Assembly: GCF_035594125.1 (NCBI RefSeq)
Contig: NC_087155.1
Location: 3,616,692-3,680,691 of the forward strand
Reading direction: 5' to 3'
DNA from: Scylla paramamosain
Lineage: Eukaryota > Arthropoda > Malacostraca > Decapoda > Portunidae
DNA: 64,000 nucleotides
The position numbers were made by a program, and so were the translations under genes. The notes under the pieces are model-generated. The model did no database searches, was not told the origin of the DNA, and was given only the letters and a program-made list of their open reading frames with translations. Each line of letters opens with the position of its first letter. The stretch's first letter is position 1. Shown in pieces: positions 22,630-35,625 of this stretch.

Positions 22630-23504
22630 TAATACCAATACATACTTTTAATTATTAAACACAAGTTACATACTGCCTGAGGTTATGGATGTTCCAGAAT
22701 CGTAAAATAAGGATCTCATTTCAACATACTGTCTCTCAGTAACAGTAATTGCAGCAAGACCAGAGGATTGCAGTCATACTTAACACAGTCATGTCTGGTA
22801 CTAGATATTGTCTCATTTCTCATGGCTGCCATTTGTTCAACTACTATTTATTACAGTCACACATATTACTGGCAAATTAGTCATGTTTCATACTGCTTAA
22901 TGTTATTTACAGTGAAATTGAAGATTTCATTTGTGCTACTAATGTGATAACAATATTACAAATGACACTACCACGAGCCACACACTGAAGGGTTCCTCAT
23001 CCCAACTTCTTGTCTGGAGTACTTCTTGCTACACGGACATCTTAGTGAAAGTAAGATTCACTGAAGGAGCAGTAATCTTCCTTTTTCATGTCTTTCAGAG
23101 TTCACTTCCTATTGATCACTGGTTTCCAACATTTGGTTGGGGATCTGGTATTCTTAAAGGTTATGAGTTGGATAGCTCTCTGCAAGGGGATTTTGACTTT
23201 TATCTGATGATTACAAATAACCCTTTTCAACATTCTTTAGAAAATGTTTATTACATCCAGTTATGAATGATTTTCTAAGAATTCTGTGACATTAATAATT
23301 ATGCACAAACAAGATCTAGTTCCAAGTGTTTATAAAAGAAGTAAATGTATTATCATTTTAATAACTTCATTCCTTAGCTCTCGGTATTGAATCTTTGGAA
23401 ACTTCCTCACTTTGAGAAAGGGGATACCACATACAGTGCTGAGCAAAGGTGGTACAGTTTGGGAACAACTATCATAGACAGATAGCTATACTGTACTGTA
23501 TAAA
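22630..23504. other. Spacer, no gene recognised
   Basis: AT-rich unique-looking sequence. A 73-codon plus-strand frame (23045-23266) has no recognisable motif and no splice or repeat context that would support it. Confidence 0.5.
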
Positions 23505-24656
23505 TCTCTCTGTAACTTCATCTCAAGTTTCCTTTCTGACCGTTCTATTGCTGCTGTGGTAGACGGTCACTATTCTTCTCCTAAATCTATTAACAGTGGT
23601 GTTCCTCAGGGTTCTGTCCTGTCACCAACTCTCTTCTTATTATTCATTAATGATCTTCTAAACCAAACTTCTTGTCCTATCCACTCCTACGCTGATGATA
23701 CCACCCTGCACTTTTCCACGTCTTTTCATAGACGTCCAACCCTTCAGGAGGTAAACATATCACGCAGGGAAGCCACAGAACGCCTGACTTCTGATCTTTC
23801 TAAAATTTCTGATTGGGGCAGAGCAAACTTGGTTTTGTTCAATGCCTCAAAAACTCAATTCCTCCATCTATCAACTCGACACAACCTTCCAGACAACTAT
23901 CCCCTCTTCTTCAATGACACTCAACTGTCCCCCTCTTCTACGCTGAACATCCTCGGTCTGTCCTTTACTTATAATCTGAACTGGAAACTTCACATCTCAT
24001 CTCTAGCTAAAACAGCTTCTATGAAGTTAGGTGTTCTGAGACGTCTCCGCCAGTTTTTCTCACCCCCCCAGCTGCTGACTCTGTACAAGGGCCTTATCCG
24101 TCCATGTATGGAGTATGCTTCACATGTCTGGGGGGGTTCCACTCATACTGCTCTTCTAGACAGGGTGGAATCAAAAGCTTTTCGTCTCATCAACTCCTCT
24201 CCTCTAACTGACTGTCTTCAGCCTCTCTCTCACCGCCGCAATGTTGCATATCTAGCTGTCTTCTACCGCTATTTTCATGCTAACTGCTCTTCTGATCTTG
24301 CTAACTGCATGCCTCCCCTCCTTCCGCGGCCTCGCTGCACAAGACTTTCTTCTTTCTCTCACCCCTATTCTGTCCACCTCTCTAACGCAAGAGTTAACCA
24401 GTATTCTCAATCATTCATCCCTTTCTCTGGTAAACTCTGGAACTCCCTGCCTGCTTCTGTATTTCCACCTTCCTATGACTTGAATTCCTTCAAGAGGGAG
24501 GTTTCAAGACACTTATCCACAAATTTTTTACCACTGCCTTGACCCTTTTACGGGACTGGCATTTCAGTGGGCATTTTTTTTTTTTTTTTATTGATTTTTG
24601 TTGCCCTTGACCAGTGTCCTTCTTACATAAAAAATAAATAAATAAATAAATAAATA
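23505..24656 (+). mobile_element. LINE family 1, copy D (5'-truncated, best preserved 3' end)
   Basis: Starts in the RT palm ('CTCTCTGTAACTTCATCTC') and ends in the family 3' UTR and a tail that has become (AAAT)n (24629-24656). The flank just before the 5' end is TATAAAT and the tail also contains ATAAAT, so a short target duplication cannot be told apart from the tail. Confidence 0.9.
23556..24542 (+). CDS. LINE family 1 RT C-terminal half (intact open frame, 328 codons)
   Basis: Uninterrupted frame covering the end of the palm, thumb and C-terminal domain of the ORF2 protein. V-D-G-H-Y-S-S-P-K-S is followed by motif B G-V-P-Q-G-S-V-L-S-P (about residue 17), motif C S-Y-A-D-D-T (about 45), the thumb ([18 protein letters not shown], about 145) and the C-terminal core L-I-R-P-C-M-E-Y-A-S-H-V-W-G-G (about 185). 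The stop follows F-L-P-L-P. The frame extends upstream to the truncation point, so the listed first codon is not a true start. No stop or frameshift was found, so it is a young insertion, but without endonuclease and motif A it cannot be active. Confidence 0.8.
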   Translation: MVDGHYSSPKSINSGVPQGSVLSPTLFLLFINDLLNQTSCPIHSYADDTTLHFSTSFHRRPTLQEVNISRREATERLTSDLSKISDWGRANLVLFNASKTQFLHLSTRHNLPDNYPLFFNDTQLSPSSTLNILGLSFTYNLNWKLHISSLAKTASMKLGVLRRLRQFFSPPQLLTLYKGLIRPCMEYASHVWGGSTHTALLDRVESKAFRLINSSPLTDCLQPLSHRRNVAYLAVFYRYFHANCSSDLANCMPPLLPRPRCTRLSSFSHPYSVHLSNARVNQYSQSFIPFSGKLWNSLPASVFPPSYDLNSFKREVSRHLSTNFLPLP

Positions 24657-25183
24657 GGAGGCATTATTTTTTTGGTGATTTTATCAGTATCTTAAAATTG
24701 TTGATTATGTACTCTATTTGTTGTGTAATTATAAACATTATTGCGGATGTCATTGCTTGGGGACATTATACTATGAGTGGAATGCTACATTTCTCTATTT
24801 TTAGTCTTTTTATCAATTGCTGTATCTCTTTTAAACTCGGTTTCCCCATCTATTTCTTTTCTACTTGCAGTTATCTAAATTCTGATTCACTCATAGGTAC
24901 TCTCTTAAAGGTCCTATCTTGGTATTTTCTTTTGAGGGCTTAAGAAGTATTTCTTCCTTCTGTTATTTTACTTTTAGTGTTGAAAATACGGTAGTTTGTG
25001 TTCTTCCTTACACTTTTCAAAAACTCTTTCCCAAATGTATGATTTCTCTTATTCCCATATATTAATTCCTTCATGATTTATATTCTACTGGATTCCTGTG
25101 AAAAATAGTGATATATTACTATAGTTATGTACTGACACTTACTTTAAATACCTAATGGAGGTATGAGATTAAGATAACACCGG

Positions 25184-25217
<34 letters not shown>

Positions 25218-26219
25218 GGGGGGGGACAACTTAAGATGTAAGCTTACACAATGAGTAATGTATGTGCATCTTACAGGATGTTTCACAAATGAACACCAGC
25301 TCTGCCAAACTCTAAAGTCCTTCTTTAATTCTGGGACATTAAGTTGTCTCACCCAAACCACACATTAAGCACCAGTTGTTGCTAGCCTAACCATGGCATA
25401 AATCCCTGTTATCTGGCCTGGTTTTAGTCACAATTGTCCCAATATGCTTTTCAGCAGCTCTTGTGTGAGGTAGTCAGCTGCTGTCCTTTAAAACACTATC
25501 ACAGTTAGCCCTTTGCTTAGTTTTTAGGAACAGATGTCAGTACATATATGCAGCATCAATCTAGAAAGCTACTTAGTGTGGTGATTTTGTATCTTTGGAT
25601 CACTAACGATTGTTTACCTCGGTGCTCTCAAATTTATATGTGATTCTTTTTAACTTTATAGTTATGAAAAACACTACTTTTTAGCCATTGCTATATCAAT
25701 TTTGCTTAGAAAATTTAGTCTCTATTGTATTTCAAGAAAAGACTGTCCTGAAGGTATGATGAAGTAATGTGTGACCTGTCCTCTGACATGGGAAATCATG
25801 TAAAGAACTTGTGCACCCAAGATGTCAGGAATGAATGGCCCTTAGAACAGGTAATGCTCATTAATTGTATAAGTGCTTGCTCTATATAAAGAAATGTATT
25901 AACAGTAACACTGCATATGTTGAATGAACCCAATAAGGTGGTGTGTTTATTTTATTTTATTTATTTTTGCTTTTAATTATGCAATGCACTAAAGCTTTCG
26001 GGCATGTCCCTTGCTATTTCAGCTTTCCATTACTGTACAGAAAACCTTTTATATGGAAGTGTTATGACAGAGTGTATGTGTGCCATGTTATAATATTATC
26101 TTAAGTGTGTGTTTTGTGCTTGATGTGTGGATGTATGGAAGTGATTCTATCTTATTAATAGTATCTCTAAAATATGTAAAGATTTGGAATCTTTTTCTTT
26201 TCTTCTTTATTATTATTAT

Positions 26220-26225
<6 letters not shown>
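24657..26225. other. AT-rich spacer
   Basis: No gene recognised. Contains a T27-G9 homopolymer pair at 25191-25226. Confidence 0.5.
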
Positions 26226-26520
<295 letters not shown>

Positions 26521-26529
26521 TACTGTGAC

Positions 26530-28712
26530 TATTTTTTTTTTTTTAATGCAGCTACTACATACATAGAATATTAATTATCTGACTTTATAATCCATAATAA
26601 AGTAAAACAAAACAAAAATATGGTTGTGATATTTACCTTACAATAAAATTCACAATAGAAAAAAAAATGGATTACGGAAAAAAAAACGGGGGGGGGGGAG
26701 GTGAAGTATCTAAGATCCCTGAAAACATTTTCCTTGAATGTGCCCATCGCTGACAGGTGGCAGCACCGCCGCTATCCTCCAAACTTTAACCCACACCACT
26801 ACTTCCTTCATATACGTTCCTTGGTGGCTACTCAGCCTTCACAGAGTAGACATCACATTTTTTTTTTGGGGGGGGGGAGAGGGGACAGCTTCTCTCCAAG
26901 AAATCTCTATTTTCTAACCTTCATAAGTTTTCAGAAGGATGGGGATGCCTAGCAAAATCCTTAGAAAGAAGAGGGAACTTTTACAGAATGCAAGAGAAGT
27001 GAAGAAACTGAGGAAATACCATAGGACTCAACTTCATCCTCAGTACTGGAAGAAGCCTTGGGCAGTCAATGAGTTCCCTTATAACCTACTAAAAGGAGGA
27101 AATTACTGCTTTCGTCACCCACGGACAAAACATCTGACTCAGCTGAACATATAACATTATGGAATGATCTCATGTTAAGGCAGGGACCACCCTGCCACAG
27201 TACTATGAAGGTACTTACTCTTGAGCCAGATCAATTTCAGCTTGTTCATGGTATGTATGACTGATATGACACAATGATGGAAAGGTGCCTCAAAAGGTTT
27301 ATGCAAAATCCAAATGACCAAATACAAGCAACATGTGAAGAGGTATATTGATTAGATATAAAAGTGAACTTACCACCACTGAAAGTGGAGGTGGAAGAAC
27401 AAGCACAGAGAGGAAAGATTAATTTCAATAAAATATATTTTTATTATCAATTCTTTTAGCAATTTTTCCCGGGTTATGCTGCCTGGCTGAGAAGAGGTCA
27501 AACAACTTTAACTCTGTATTACACTGTGAGCAAATGAGGACTGATGGGTCCTCAGGGTTAGAGAATTTAGGGAGGGCATTCACTCAGGATAACAGTTCCC
27601 ACATGCCAAGACCAAAGTCTTGGCATGTATCAGGGAAATATGGACCTAAAAACTGGAGAAAAAACTGGAGGGGAGGATTTATTGATAATGGTAACAAAAT
27701 CCTTTGTACTATGACAGGAGTGTCACACCCATACCATGTGTCAAAGAAATGATTTTTGTGGTAAAGTGTGTTGTAGTTAAAATAAGTGATACAAAAAACT
27801 GCATTTAGGAGATAAAGCTATGCAGTTGGGGGAAACAGTAACTATTTTTAAATGGCAACAGTATTTATATAAGTTTTATGCATATCAAGTGATTCAGTGG
27901 ATTGTTATACAGTATAAGGATGAGAATGTGGATGGAGGAGTATGTGGTAGTGAAGTAGTTTATTGGGTGGAAGGGTAGGTAAGGACATACTACTGTCTTC
28001 TCATTTTTTCAGACAGCTGTGGTGCTAAAGATAGTCTGTTGTTGCTGGTCATGTGGTTATTGTACCCTCATAAAGGTAAGGTTATACATAATTGCACTAT
28101 AAAGGCTGTAGTATAAACAGTGTGAATAGGGTCCATGGTGTGTTTGAGGGTTCAATTTACAGAGGTGCAGCTAGTGGCTGAATGTTGTAGCTGGAGAAAG
28201 AGACGGCAAGGGTAGAGCTGTGTCCATGGGTCTGTTCTCAACCCTGTTACGCAGTTTCTAATAAAAAATCTGAGATAATCTTGAAAATATAGGAATATTG
28301 AAACAGCATAAATCCCTGGTGTTGAACAGCTATACCAAGGATTGTGCTTGCATGCGAATGGTGAAAAGTATTTGACACCCCTATACTGACAACAAGAGCA
28401 CTCTTCTATAAACACCAGGTAAGACATACAGTACAAACTTTAGAATTTCCCTATCAGAAAAAAAGATGCTCCAACAATCATGTCAAAAGTGAATATCATG
28501 GGGACACAACTTTCTTAACAGCCCCCTAGACAAGACTATCCTATTCAGGCAGCTCTATGTATTTTCCACAACTAGACTTACCATAAATAAAACTAAGCCA
28601 CACTTACTTTGGTTCATCCATAGAACAAAAAAAAAAAAAATTAATTAATTAATTAATTAATTAAATTTAAAAAATAGAAAAATAAATAAATAAATAAAAA
28701 ATAAATAAATAA

Positions 28713-28764
<52 letters not shown>

Positions 28765-29234
28765 TAAATAAATAAGAATAAATAAATAAAATAATGATAA
28801 TAACAATAAATAAATAAATAAACAAATAAATGCCTATATTAAAAATTTCAACATCTAGAAATACTGCAAAGAGATTGTTTTTGTCATAAGTGCAATTTAG
28901 AGTAACTCTTAAGTTGTATAGAAAAACAAAGATTATATTTTTTCCTCAAAATTCTGGAACTGTTTTCATTGATAAATTGCAGTACCAAGACCTATTTGGT
29001 GGTTTGGTGTGCTAGGGAAAGGATCTTTCATATCTGTATTTGGCATTAAAACTTCAAAAGTTTTGGTTTATGGACATATTACATTATTATCAGGCATGAA
29101 ATAAACATTACATCATATTTAAACTTGCTGCTTCTAGACAAATATAAGATAGAAAATGGAAACCAAACAACAATACTCCAGAATTTTGTGATGCTCATTA
29201 TATAAGGAATTTTACTTCATTTTCTATAAAGCAT
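26530..29234. other. Spacer with low-complexity blocks
   Basis: A 71-codon frame at 26939-27154 (K-I-L-R-K-K-R-E-L-L, P-Q-Y-W-K-K-P-W) is not recognised and has no splice support. A perfect 12-bp hairpin lies at 27601-27628. 28631-28845 is simple A/T sequence ((TTAA)n, (AAAT)n, (AAT)n). Confidence 0.5.
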
Positions 29235-29680
29235 GTACAGTGGTACCTCGTGGTACGAACTCAATTGGTTCTTTTGGGCTGTTTGAATTGGGAATGTTCA
29301 AACTGGGAAGCAATTTATCCCATTCAAATCAACGTACAAAGAATTAATCCATTCCAGGTCCAAAAATTCCTCTATTTTTTTTTATTTTCATGGGTTTATG
29401 TTGTGAACTAAACATAGAATTTAATTAAAATAACCAAAATTATAGAAAAAATACAGTAAAAGTAAACAAATTACTGTATATTTTGGCATATAACACAGCA
29501 CTTGAATGATCTTAAAAAAAATTGGTTGTCATATACGTCAGATACAAAAACCTTAGATTTTTACTCAAAATACCTTTGTAAATAAATACCAACCTCAAAA
29601 TAATGAGCCATCAAAAATTCCTGGCATCTCCAGTCTTGAAAACAGTTGTAGTGTACACAATTTTTTTTTTGCACTAAAAT

Positions 29681-29683
<3 letters not shown>

Positions 29684-29770
<87 letters not shown>

Positions 29771-29798
29771 ACGTCTACCACCCATTCCCTGCCTTTCT

Positions 29799-29879
<81 letters not shown>
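29684..29879. repeat. Paired (CT)n microsatellites
   Basis: (CT)n 29684-29768 and 29812-29879 with a short C/T-rich spacer, the same arrangement as at 19741-19997. Confidence 0.95.
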
Positions 29880-29882
<3 letters not shown>

Positions 29883-30110
29883 AGTATGAAAAATACTGAG
29901 AACTGCTACATAGAATGAGACTGATAGAGAATGAAAGTGGAATTATACGAGTGAGAAAGGATGAAGTAAAAAATTACAAAGAATGAATAAGGGGGAGAGA
30001 GAGTGAAGCACTACTCCCTTGTCCCTTCTCTCTGACAGATAAGGGGGATGGAAGCTGACAGAGAGGGCAGTTTGAGACCAGATGAAAGAAGAAGGATGAG
30101 GAAAGAAACA

Positions 30111-31247
30111 ATGGGAGGAAGCATTTGACAAGGTACCCCATCAGAGGCTCCTGAGAAAGGTTAGGGCACACAGGATAGATGGGAAGGTGTTAGGCTGGAT
30201 AAGGTCATGGTTAAAGCGACAGGCAACAGAGAGTTGTAATGTAATTGTCATGTAATTAATGGGGTGACACAGGGATCAGTATTAGGGTCACTGTTGTTTT
30301 TAATATATATCAATGACTTGGATAGTGGAATTAGTAATGATGTTAGTAAATTTGTGGAAGACACAAAGATAGGCAGATTAATTAGGTCAGAATCAGGAGC
30401 CATCGCCTTGCAGGCAGATTTAGATAGGATGAACTAATGGACAGACAGATGGCCAATACAGTTTAATATCAACAAATGCAAAGTACTTAGCATAGGTAGA
30501 GGAAACCCACACAATAGATACACAATAAACAACGAAACTGGTAGGTTAAGGATATGAAAAAAATTTAGGAGTTATAGTTAGCTCTGAACTTCATCTAGGA
30601 AAGTAATGCATAGAGGCCAGAAACAGGGCAAATAGGGTATTAGGATTAATTTTTAGGAGTGTTAAAAGTAGAAGGCCCAAAGTAATACTAAAGTTATATT
30701 TGGCACTGGTCAGACCTCATCTAGACTACGCTGTGCAGTTCTGGTCCCCACATTACAGGAAGGATATAGGTCTATTAGAATCAGTACAAAGGAGAATGAC
30801 TAAAAGGATACAGGGGATGAGAACTATTCGTTACAAGGCAAGATTGAAACTGTTAAATTTACATTCTTTAGAGAGACATAAGTTAAGAGGTGACCTGATA
30901 GAAGTCTTTTAAGTGGTATAAGGGTTATAACAAGGAGGACGTAAGCAAAATTCTTAGGATCAGCAACCAGGACAGAACAAGAAATAATGGGTTCAAGCTT
31001 GAAAAATTTAGGTCTAAAAAAGAGATAGGAAGAAATTAGTACTCAAATAGAGTGGTAGATGAATGGAATAGACTCAGTAATCAAGTTGTTAGTGCTAAGA
31101 CATTAGGGAGCTTTAAGAGAAGATCAGACAGATTTATGGATGGGGATGATAGGTGGAAATAGGTAGGTATATTTCATACAGGGACTGTCACATGTAAGAC
31201 TAGTGGCTTCTTGCAGCTTCCCTTATTTCTCATGTTCTTATGTTCTT
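30111..31247 (+). pseudogene. CR1-like LINE, 5'-truncated reverse transcriptase
   Basis: Plus-strand protein in broken frames: E-A-F-D-K-V-P-H (motif A, catalytic Asp kept), G-V-T-Q-G-S-V-L-G (motif B), I-Y-I-N-D-L-D-S-G-I, then S-K-F-V-E-D-T-K where the family has F-A-D-D-T-K (motif C; the first catalytic Asp is Glu), and L-V-R-P-H-L-D-Y-A-V-Q-F-W-S-P-H (30700-30912), G-D-L-I-E-V-F. The 3' end is TTCTTATGTTCTTA-type sequence, a short tandem as in CR1/L2 elements instead of poly(A). AAGAAACA occurs at both borders (30103-30110 and 31248-31255), a possible target duplication. Confidence 0.8.
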
Positions 31248-31989
31248 AAGAAACATATGAGGAAGGAGAGTATATGGGGCAAGGAAGTGGAAGAAAGAGA
31301 GAGATATGTAAGCAGAGAGGGTGGGTAGGACAGATAAAGGGAAGAAGGAAATGGGGAGGGATAGGGGAAAAGGGCAGGGAAGGGAGAGGAAGAGAGGGAA
31401 TGGGGAGGAGGGAAAGTAATGGGGGAGGAAGAACACAAGAGGAACTATAGTGGAACCAGACCAACTTGGTACTTTGGGTGTTGGCTGTACCTCTTTGCAC
31501 TGTTGCCACCTCAACTCTGGAGTGACCTGACCAGACAATGGCCAATAAGGCGTAGCCTGGGGTATTCATGTGTCAAGGACACTGGGGCGGCAGCGCTGCA
31601 CGGCCTATATGCAATGCCAAGTATACTGGGAAGACATGCAGCATAATTGTTCCATCATCAAATTAAAAGCCATAAAAAGAAACAAAAAATGCAGTCATAT
31701 ATAACAACTTTTAATTTTGGAAGAATGAAAGCAAAGTATAACAGTATGAGCAAAAGAAAGGTGTTCATATGCCATTCAACTGTGAATGTGACACCAGCAT
31801 GAGACAGGAACAGGTAACACCCCGAGTACCAAGTTAGTCTGGTCCCACTTTAGTGACTGAGTGGCATTGCTTGAATGGGAGTTTGTATGTTCAAATTGGA
31901 GGACCATGTTTGAAAAATTTAATCGCCAACCGTGTTCAAATTGGGATTGTTCAAACTGAAGGATGTTCAAATCAGGAGGTATGACTGTA

Positions 31990-34736
31990 TTTGTATCAGA
32001 GCAAATTTTTTGAACAAGCTAAAGAAGCTGTGATATAATCATGCAGTACTATTCAACTTTGAGCAAAACTCCATAAATTGTGAAAAAAATTAATTAATTA
32101 AGAGGAACTAAACTTTTTAAGAATGAATAATCATATACTTTTTATGGATATAAAAAATGTAGATTCCTAAAGCAAAGCTACAATATAACTATGTATTACA
32201 AAATTACAGAAAATAATATGGCAGCTTTTGTTCACTGATTTGAGAACTTACATCTAATGCTTAGAAATAATCTGAGATTTTAAAAGGAATGAGAAAATCC
32301 TCTACTTAAAAGAACACACATTCTGTCTTCATCCATACATAAAATTTTATCTATGATTTTTATATAAACACTTTGTTGTGTAGGGTCACAAAACTTTGTT
32401 GGCTCACTTTGTTCAAGTTTTGTTCAACAAAATATAACTTCTGTTCAACTTAAAGTCCTTTGGTAGAATGATAGCTGCCTTATGGGTCTAGTACTGACTG
32501 TAACATTTCTGTATGATAAAACCAATTAAATAGTCACAAAGATTATTGATAGATGACAGTCTTACTTCTAACTTTTTTTTACTCCAAGTACAGGCCAAAC
32601 ATATCCTTATCATATTTATTGTATGAAAATGCTATTATGTACCACTTGTCTCCATATTTGTGATTTCATGGTAAAAATTTCTACAGCATATAATGTATTT
32701 CACATGTTCTTCAGCAATTCATACACTGGTAGATTTTTCACTTCATTAGTGAAGTTAGACATTATATTCAGTATGAATTATACATTATTTGGATGAACAC
32801 ATGAATATAATAAATGTATGGAATGTCACTAATTTTGGTTGAAAAATTATTTCAGAACAACAAAATATAACAGCCTTGTACATACAACTCCTGGTATGTG
32901 AGCCACATGTGACCCTATAAGTCATTTAGTGCTCCAAGTGTTTGGTGTTCTTCATACACTTGTCACTGTATTAGAAAACATGGGAAAATATATTAAAATT
33001 GAGCATGAATAATATCCTGGAACCTATTTAAGTCTGCTTAAGTAAAATAAAACTGTCATAGAACTGACTGATCCTGAGTGGAGGTAACAGCTTTATATAT
33101 GTACATTATTCAATATTTGAACATTTTGAATAGAAACCTTTCAGATATATTTAGTTCATATGTGTAATTACAATTTCTTATAAATAAAATGTTTTTATGC
33201 TTGTGATAAATATTGTCTGTGGAAATCAGGAACCCTAATATAGGTAATTACATTTTTAACACTGGCCGAATATGAAATTGAGAACAGGCAATTTCTGAAG
33301 TATGATGAGAAACTGGTAGACTTATAGAAGGATTTTCACCACATTTCAAGTTATTAGACACCAATCATAGTCAAATAAGTAATTTGCTAAGTAATCTAAG
33401 ATGTGGAAACTATTCTTAAAATTCTTGAAATGGAAATTACTGACGTTCAGTGATGTGATGAATTTAAACAGAAGTACAAAGATAACTTTACATATGAATT
33501 ATACAATAAATATGCATTAAACAAAGAATATAACAAATCAATAATTTAAAGCAACTGTTAGAAGTGTCTGGAAGCACTTTTGTATGTGGACAGCTGTTTT
33601 CACCAATATATGGTTAGTTTTTCTTCTTACTACAGAGCAGTTTTCTGATTTCAACATGATCCATTCAAGCATACATAGAGAAACTCATCCACCAAGTACA
33701 GTTAACCACTTCGATAACTTACTCTTTAGTCAGTATGAACATGAAAAGTACCAACAGAACGTTATGATTAAAACCTAACATCTGAAGTTGCTTCATTTCT
33801 AGCTTCAATATGTGTCCCTCTAAACCTTCTAAGTCTGCCTATGTTGCTTCCTGCTTAAAAAGGTTGGAGGGCAGTGAAGTGGAATGAAATGGAGAATTCC
33901 AAATGTCAATGGGTCTGGTTGATAAATGACTATTAATTATGATGTAAAATGTAATGGGGAATTCAAACTTGAAAATAAATAAAAAGCTTTAAGCATTTAA
34001 AAAAAAAATTATACAACATAATCTACTAATTCTTCCTTCAGTAAAATATTATCACAGCTCTTAAAGATCAGAAAAAAAAAAAAGCAAAATATAAGAAAAT
34101 ACATGAGCTGATCAGGCAAGAGGAAATTCAGATATTAACAAAAAGTAATAAAAAGAAAAATAATGGAATAAAGCTTGTATAAAAATATCAAGCACTTAAT
34201 CTGAAATGTAATGTGTATGTAATACCACATTGAATAATACAATATATAATTTTCCATTAATTTATGTGACAGCAAAAATAATTAAGCTTAACTATGCATT
34301 TATACATGCTTTTATAGTAACAGCCTCTGCATCACATAGGTTGGGATCAGCACACACAATTATTCATAGCATTGCTGTACAATAATACCTAAGCTGTATG
34401 CTATAAGAATTATTTATACATACATGTTACTGTTTATTGTTTGACACATTTCTATTTTCAAAGTGAATGAGATGAACAATGATATGTACCTTAATATCTC
34501 TGGAAAGAAGAAAAAAAAAATACTACAAAAATGTCCCCTTGAGTAATAATCATAATAATTTCATGTGCCTTAATTGCAATAAATCATAGGCAAAGGGTGC
34601 ACTTATCTAGTGATTTAATAGTAATGATTATGATGATAATACTAAATGTATGGTCTTTAGAGAGCTAAAATACTGAGGACATGAAAATACAGTTAAAGAT
34701 TTTTTTTCATAATTGACCTTTCATACAAGGGCTGCC
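31990..34736. other. AT-rich intergenic spacer downstream of the BCAS3 orthologue
   Basis: No gene, RNA or repeat family recognised over 2.7 kb. Short frames look like chance. Confidence 0.5.
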
Positions 34737-34742
34737 TTTATT
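34737..34742 (-). terminator. Poly(A) signal AATAAA for the short BCAS3 isoform
   Basis: AATAAA on the minus strand, 26 bases past the TGA of the short terminal exon. This would give a very short 3' UTR; a more distal signal may be the one used. Confidence 0.5.
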
Positions 34743-34768
34743 TTACATAAAGTGCGGCTGCATGAACA

Positions 34769-34845
34769 TCACAGAAGTGGTGGATCTCCACTATGGTGAG
34801 ATGAGGCACAGCTACTCATACTCAGGTCTTCCACACTATCAAATC
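34769..34845 (-). CDS. BCAS3: BCAS3/Rudhira orthologue, short alternative terminal exon
   Basis: The minus-strand acceptor ATATTTACTTTTCAG (AG at 34846-34847) opens an exon that begins in phase 1: GA completes the Gly codon left by the exon ending at 54760. It codes 24 further residues starting F-D-S-V-E-D-L-S-M-S-S and ending D-P-P-L-L, then TGA (34769-34771). The start resembles the vertebrate BCAS3 segment G-S-I-E-T-L-S-N-S-S, the conserved C-terminal end of the family. It lies 20 kb from the preceding shared exon (54760-54909), with the long alternative exon between. Exact phase match, good splice site and family similarity support it; its small size is the main doubt. Confidence 0.7.
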
Positions 34846-34847
34846 CT

Positions 34848-35622
34848 GAAAAGTAAATATTGTCTAATGTTAAACCATCATATGACAGAACAATATGTAA
34901 ATTCCATGGAGTAGGAAGAATCATCTTTAGTGAGGTGCACCAACCTGAGCATATTACTTTGCCTGTCTACTAATTCTATAACCATGGTTCTCTCTAAACA
35001 TTCTTCCATACAGGAACATTTTACTTGCTCACCAACTTTTGTCAGTAATGAGTGGATCGGATTTCTGGGAATCATTCCAAAGTTGGTATTCATGGATTGT
35101 GCATGTAGCATTAATCAGATCATTCAGCATCCCAAAACAATCCCTTGCTCAGCTAGAACAATGATAACTTGTGATTCAGCAAGGATAGTTACCAGAGATC
35201 CCCAGTTACATAATTACTTCTCTGCTTGTACCTATGTTTCTGCAAACCTTACGCACAACAGGGAAAAAAAGGAATCTGAAGACCCAAACTTTGTCCTTTG
35301 TCTAAACTTTCTCTTTTCCTTGGTTCAGTAATGGCATTCACAATTATGGCATGGAATACTACTTCACTAGTCTAGAAGACTCGGACCCTAACTATACTGG
35401 TGTGTGTGTAGGACACCCGACTCCTTAGTCCTAATTATGTTTCTGACTTTTTAAAATCATGAAAGGACATCAATATTAAGATTGTAATGAACAAGCTCTT
35501 TTGGTCATCAAAAACAGTAATCAATACTCTCTCCTTGGTTCACACACCTTTAAACCACATAGGAAGTCTAAAAGTGATGAGTGCTCATACAACCTTAATT
35601 GCAAACTGGTTACAGAACTAAC
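34848..35622. other. Intron of the BCAS3 orthologue (3' part)
   Basis: A 133-codon plus-strand frame (34930-35331) has no recognisable domain and runs antisense to the gene. It is treated as chance. Confidence 0.5.
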
Positions 35623-35625
35623 TTA

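Larger units (their letters stand above)
29238..31987. mobile_element. TA-target DNA element (Tigger/pogo-like ends), 2.75 kb, with nested LINE
   Basis: Left end CAGTGGTACCTCGTGGTACG after TA (29236-29237). Right end, reverse-complemented, CAGTCATACCTCCTGATTTG before TA (31988-31989). Both subterminal zones repeat 'GTTCAAACTGGGA/GTTCAAATTGGGA'-type sequence in inverted orientation. Most of the length is later filling: two (CT)n tracts and a CR1-like LINE. No transposase is visible, so the original was a short non-autonomous element. Confidence 0.7.

Noticed and set aside
26939..27154. 71-codon basic frame as a gene or exon
   Set aside because: No recognisable family, no convincing splice sites or neighbours; could be chance or an old repeat.
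34930..35331. 133-codon plus-strand frame as an antisense gene
   Set aside because: No domain, no initiation or splice context, ordinary AT-rich intron.
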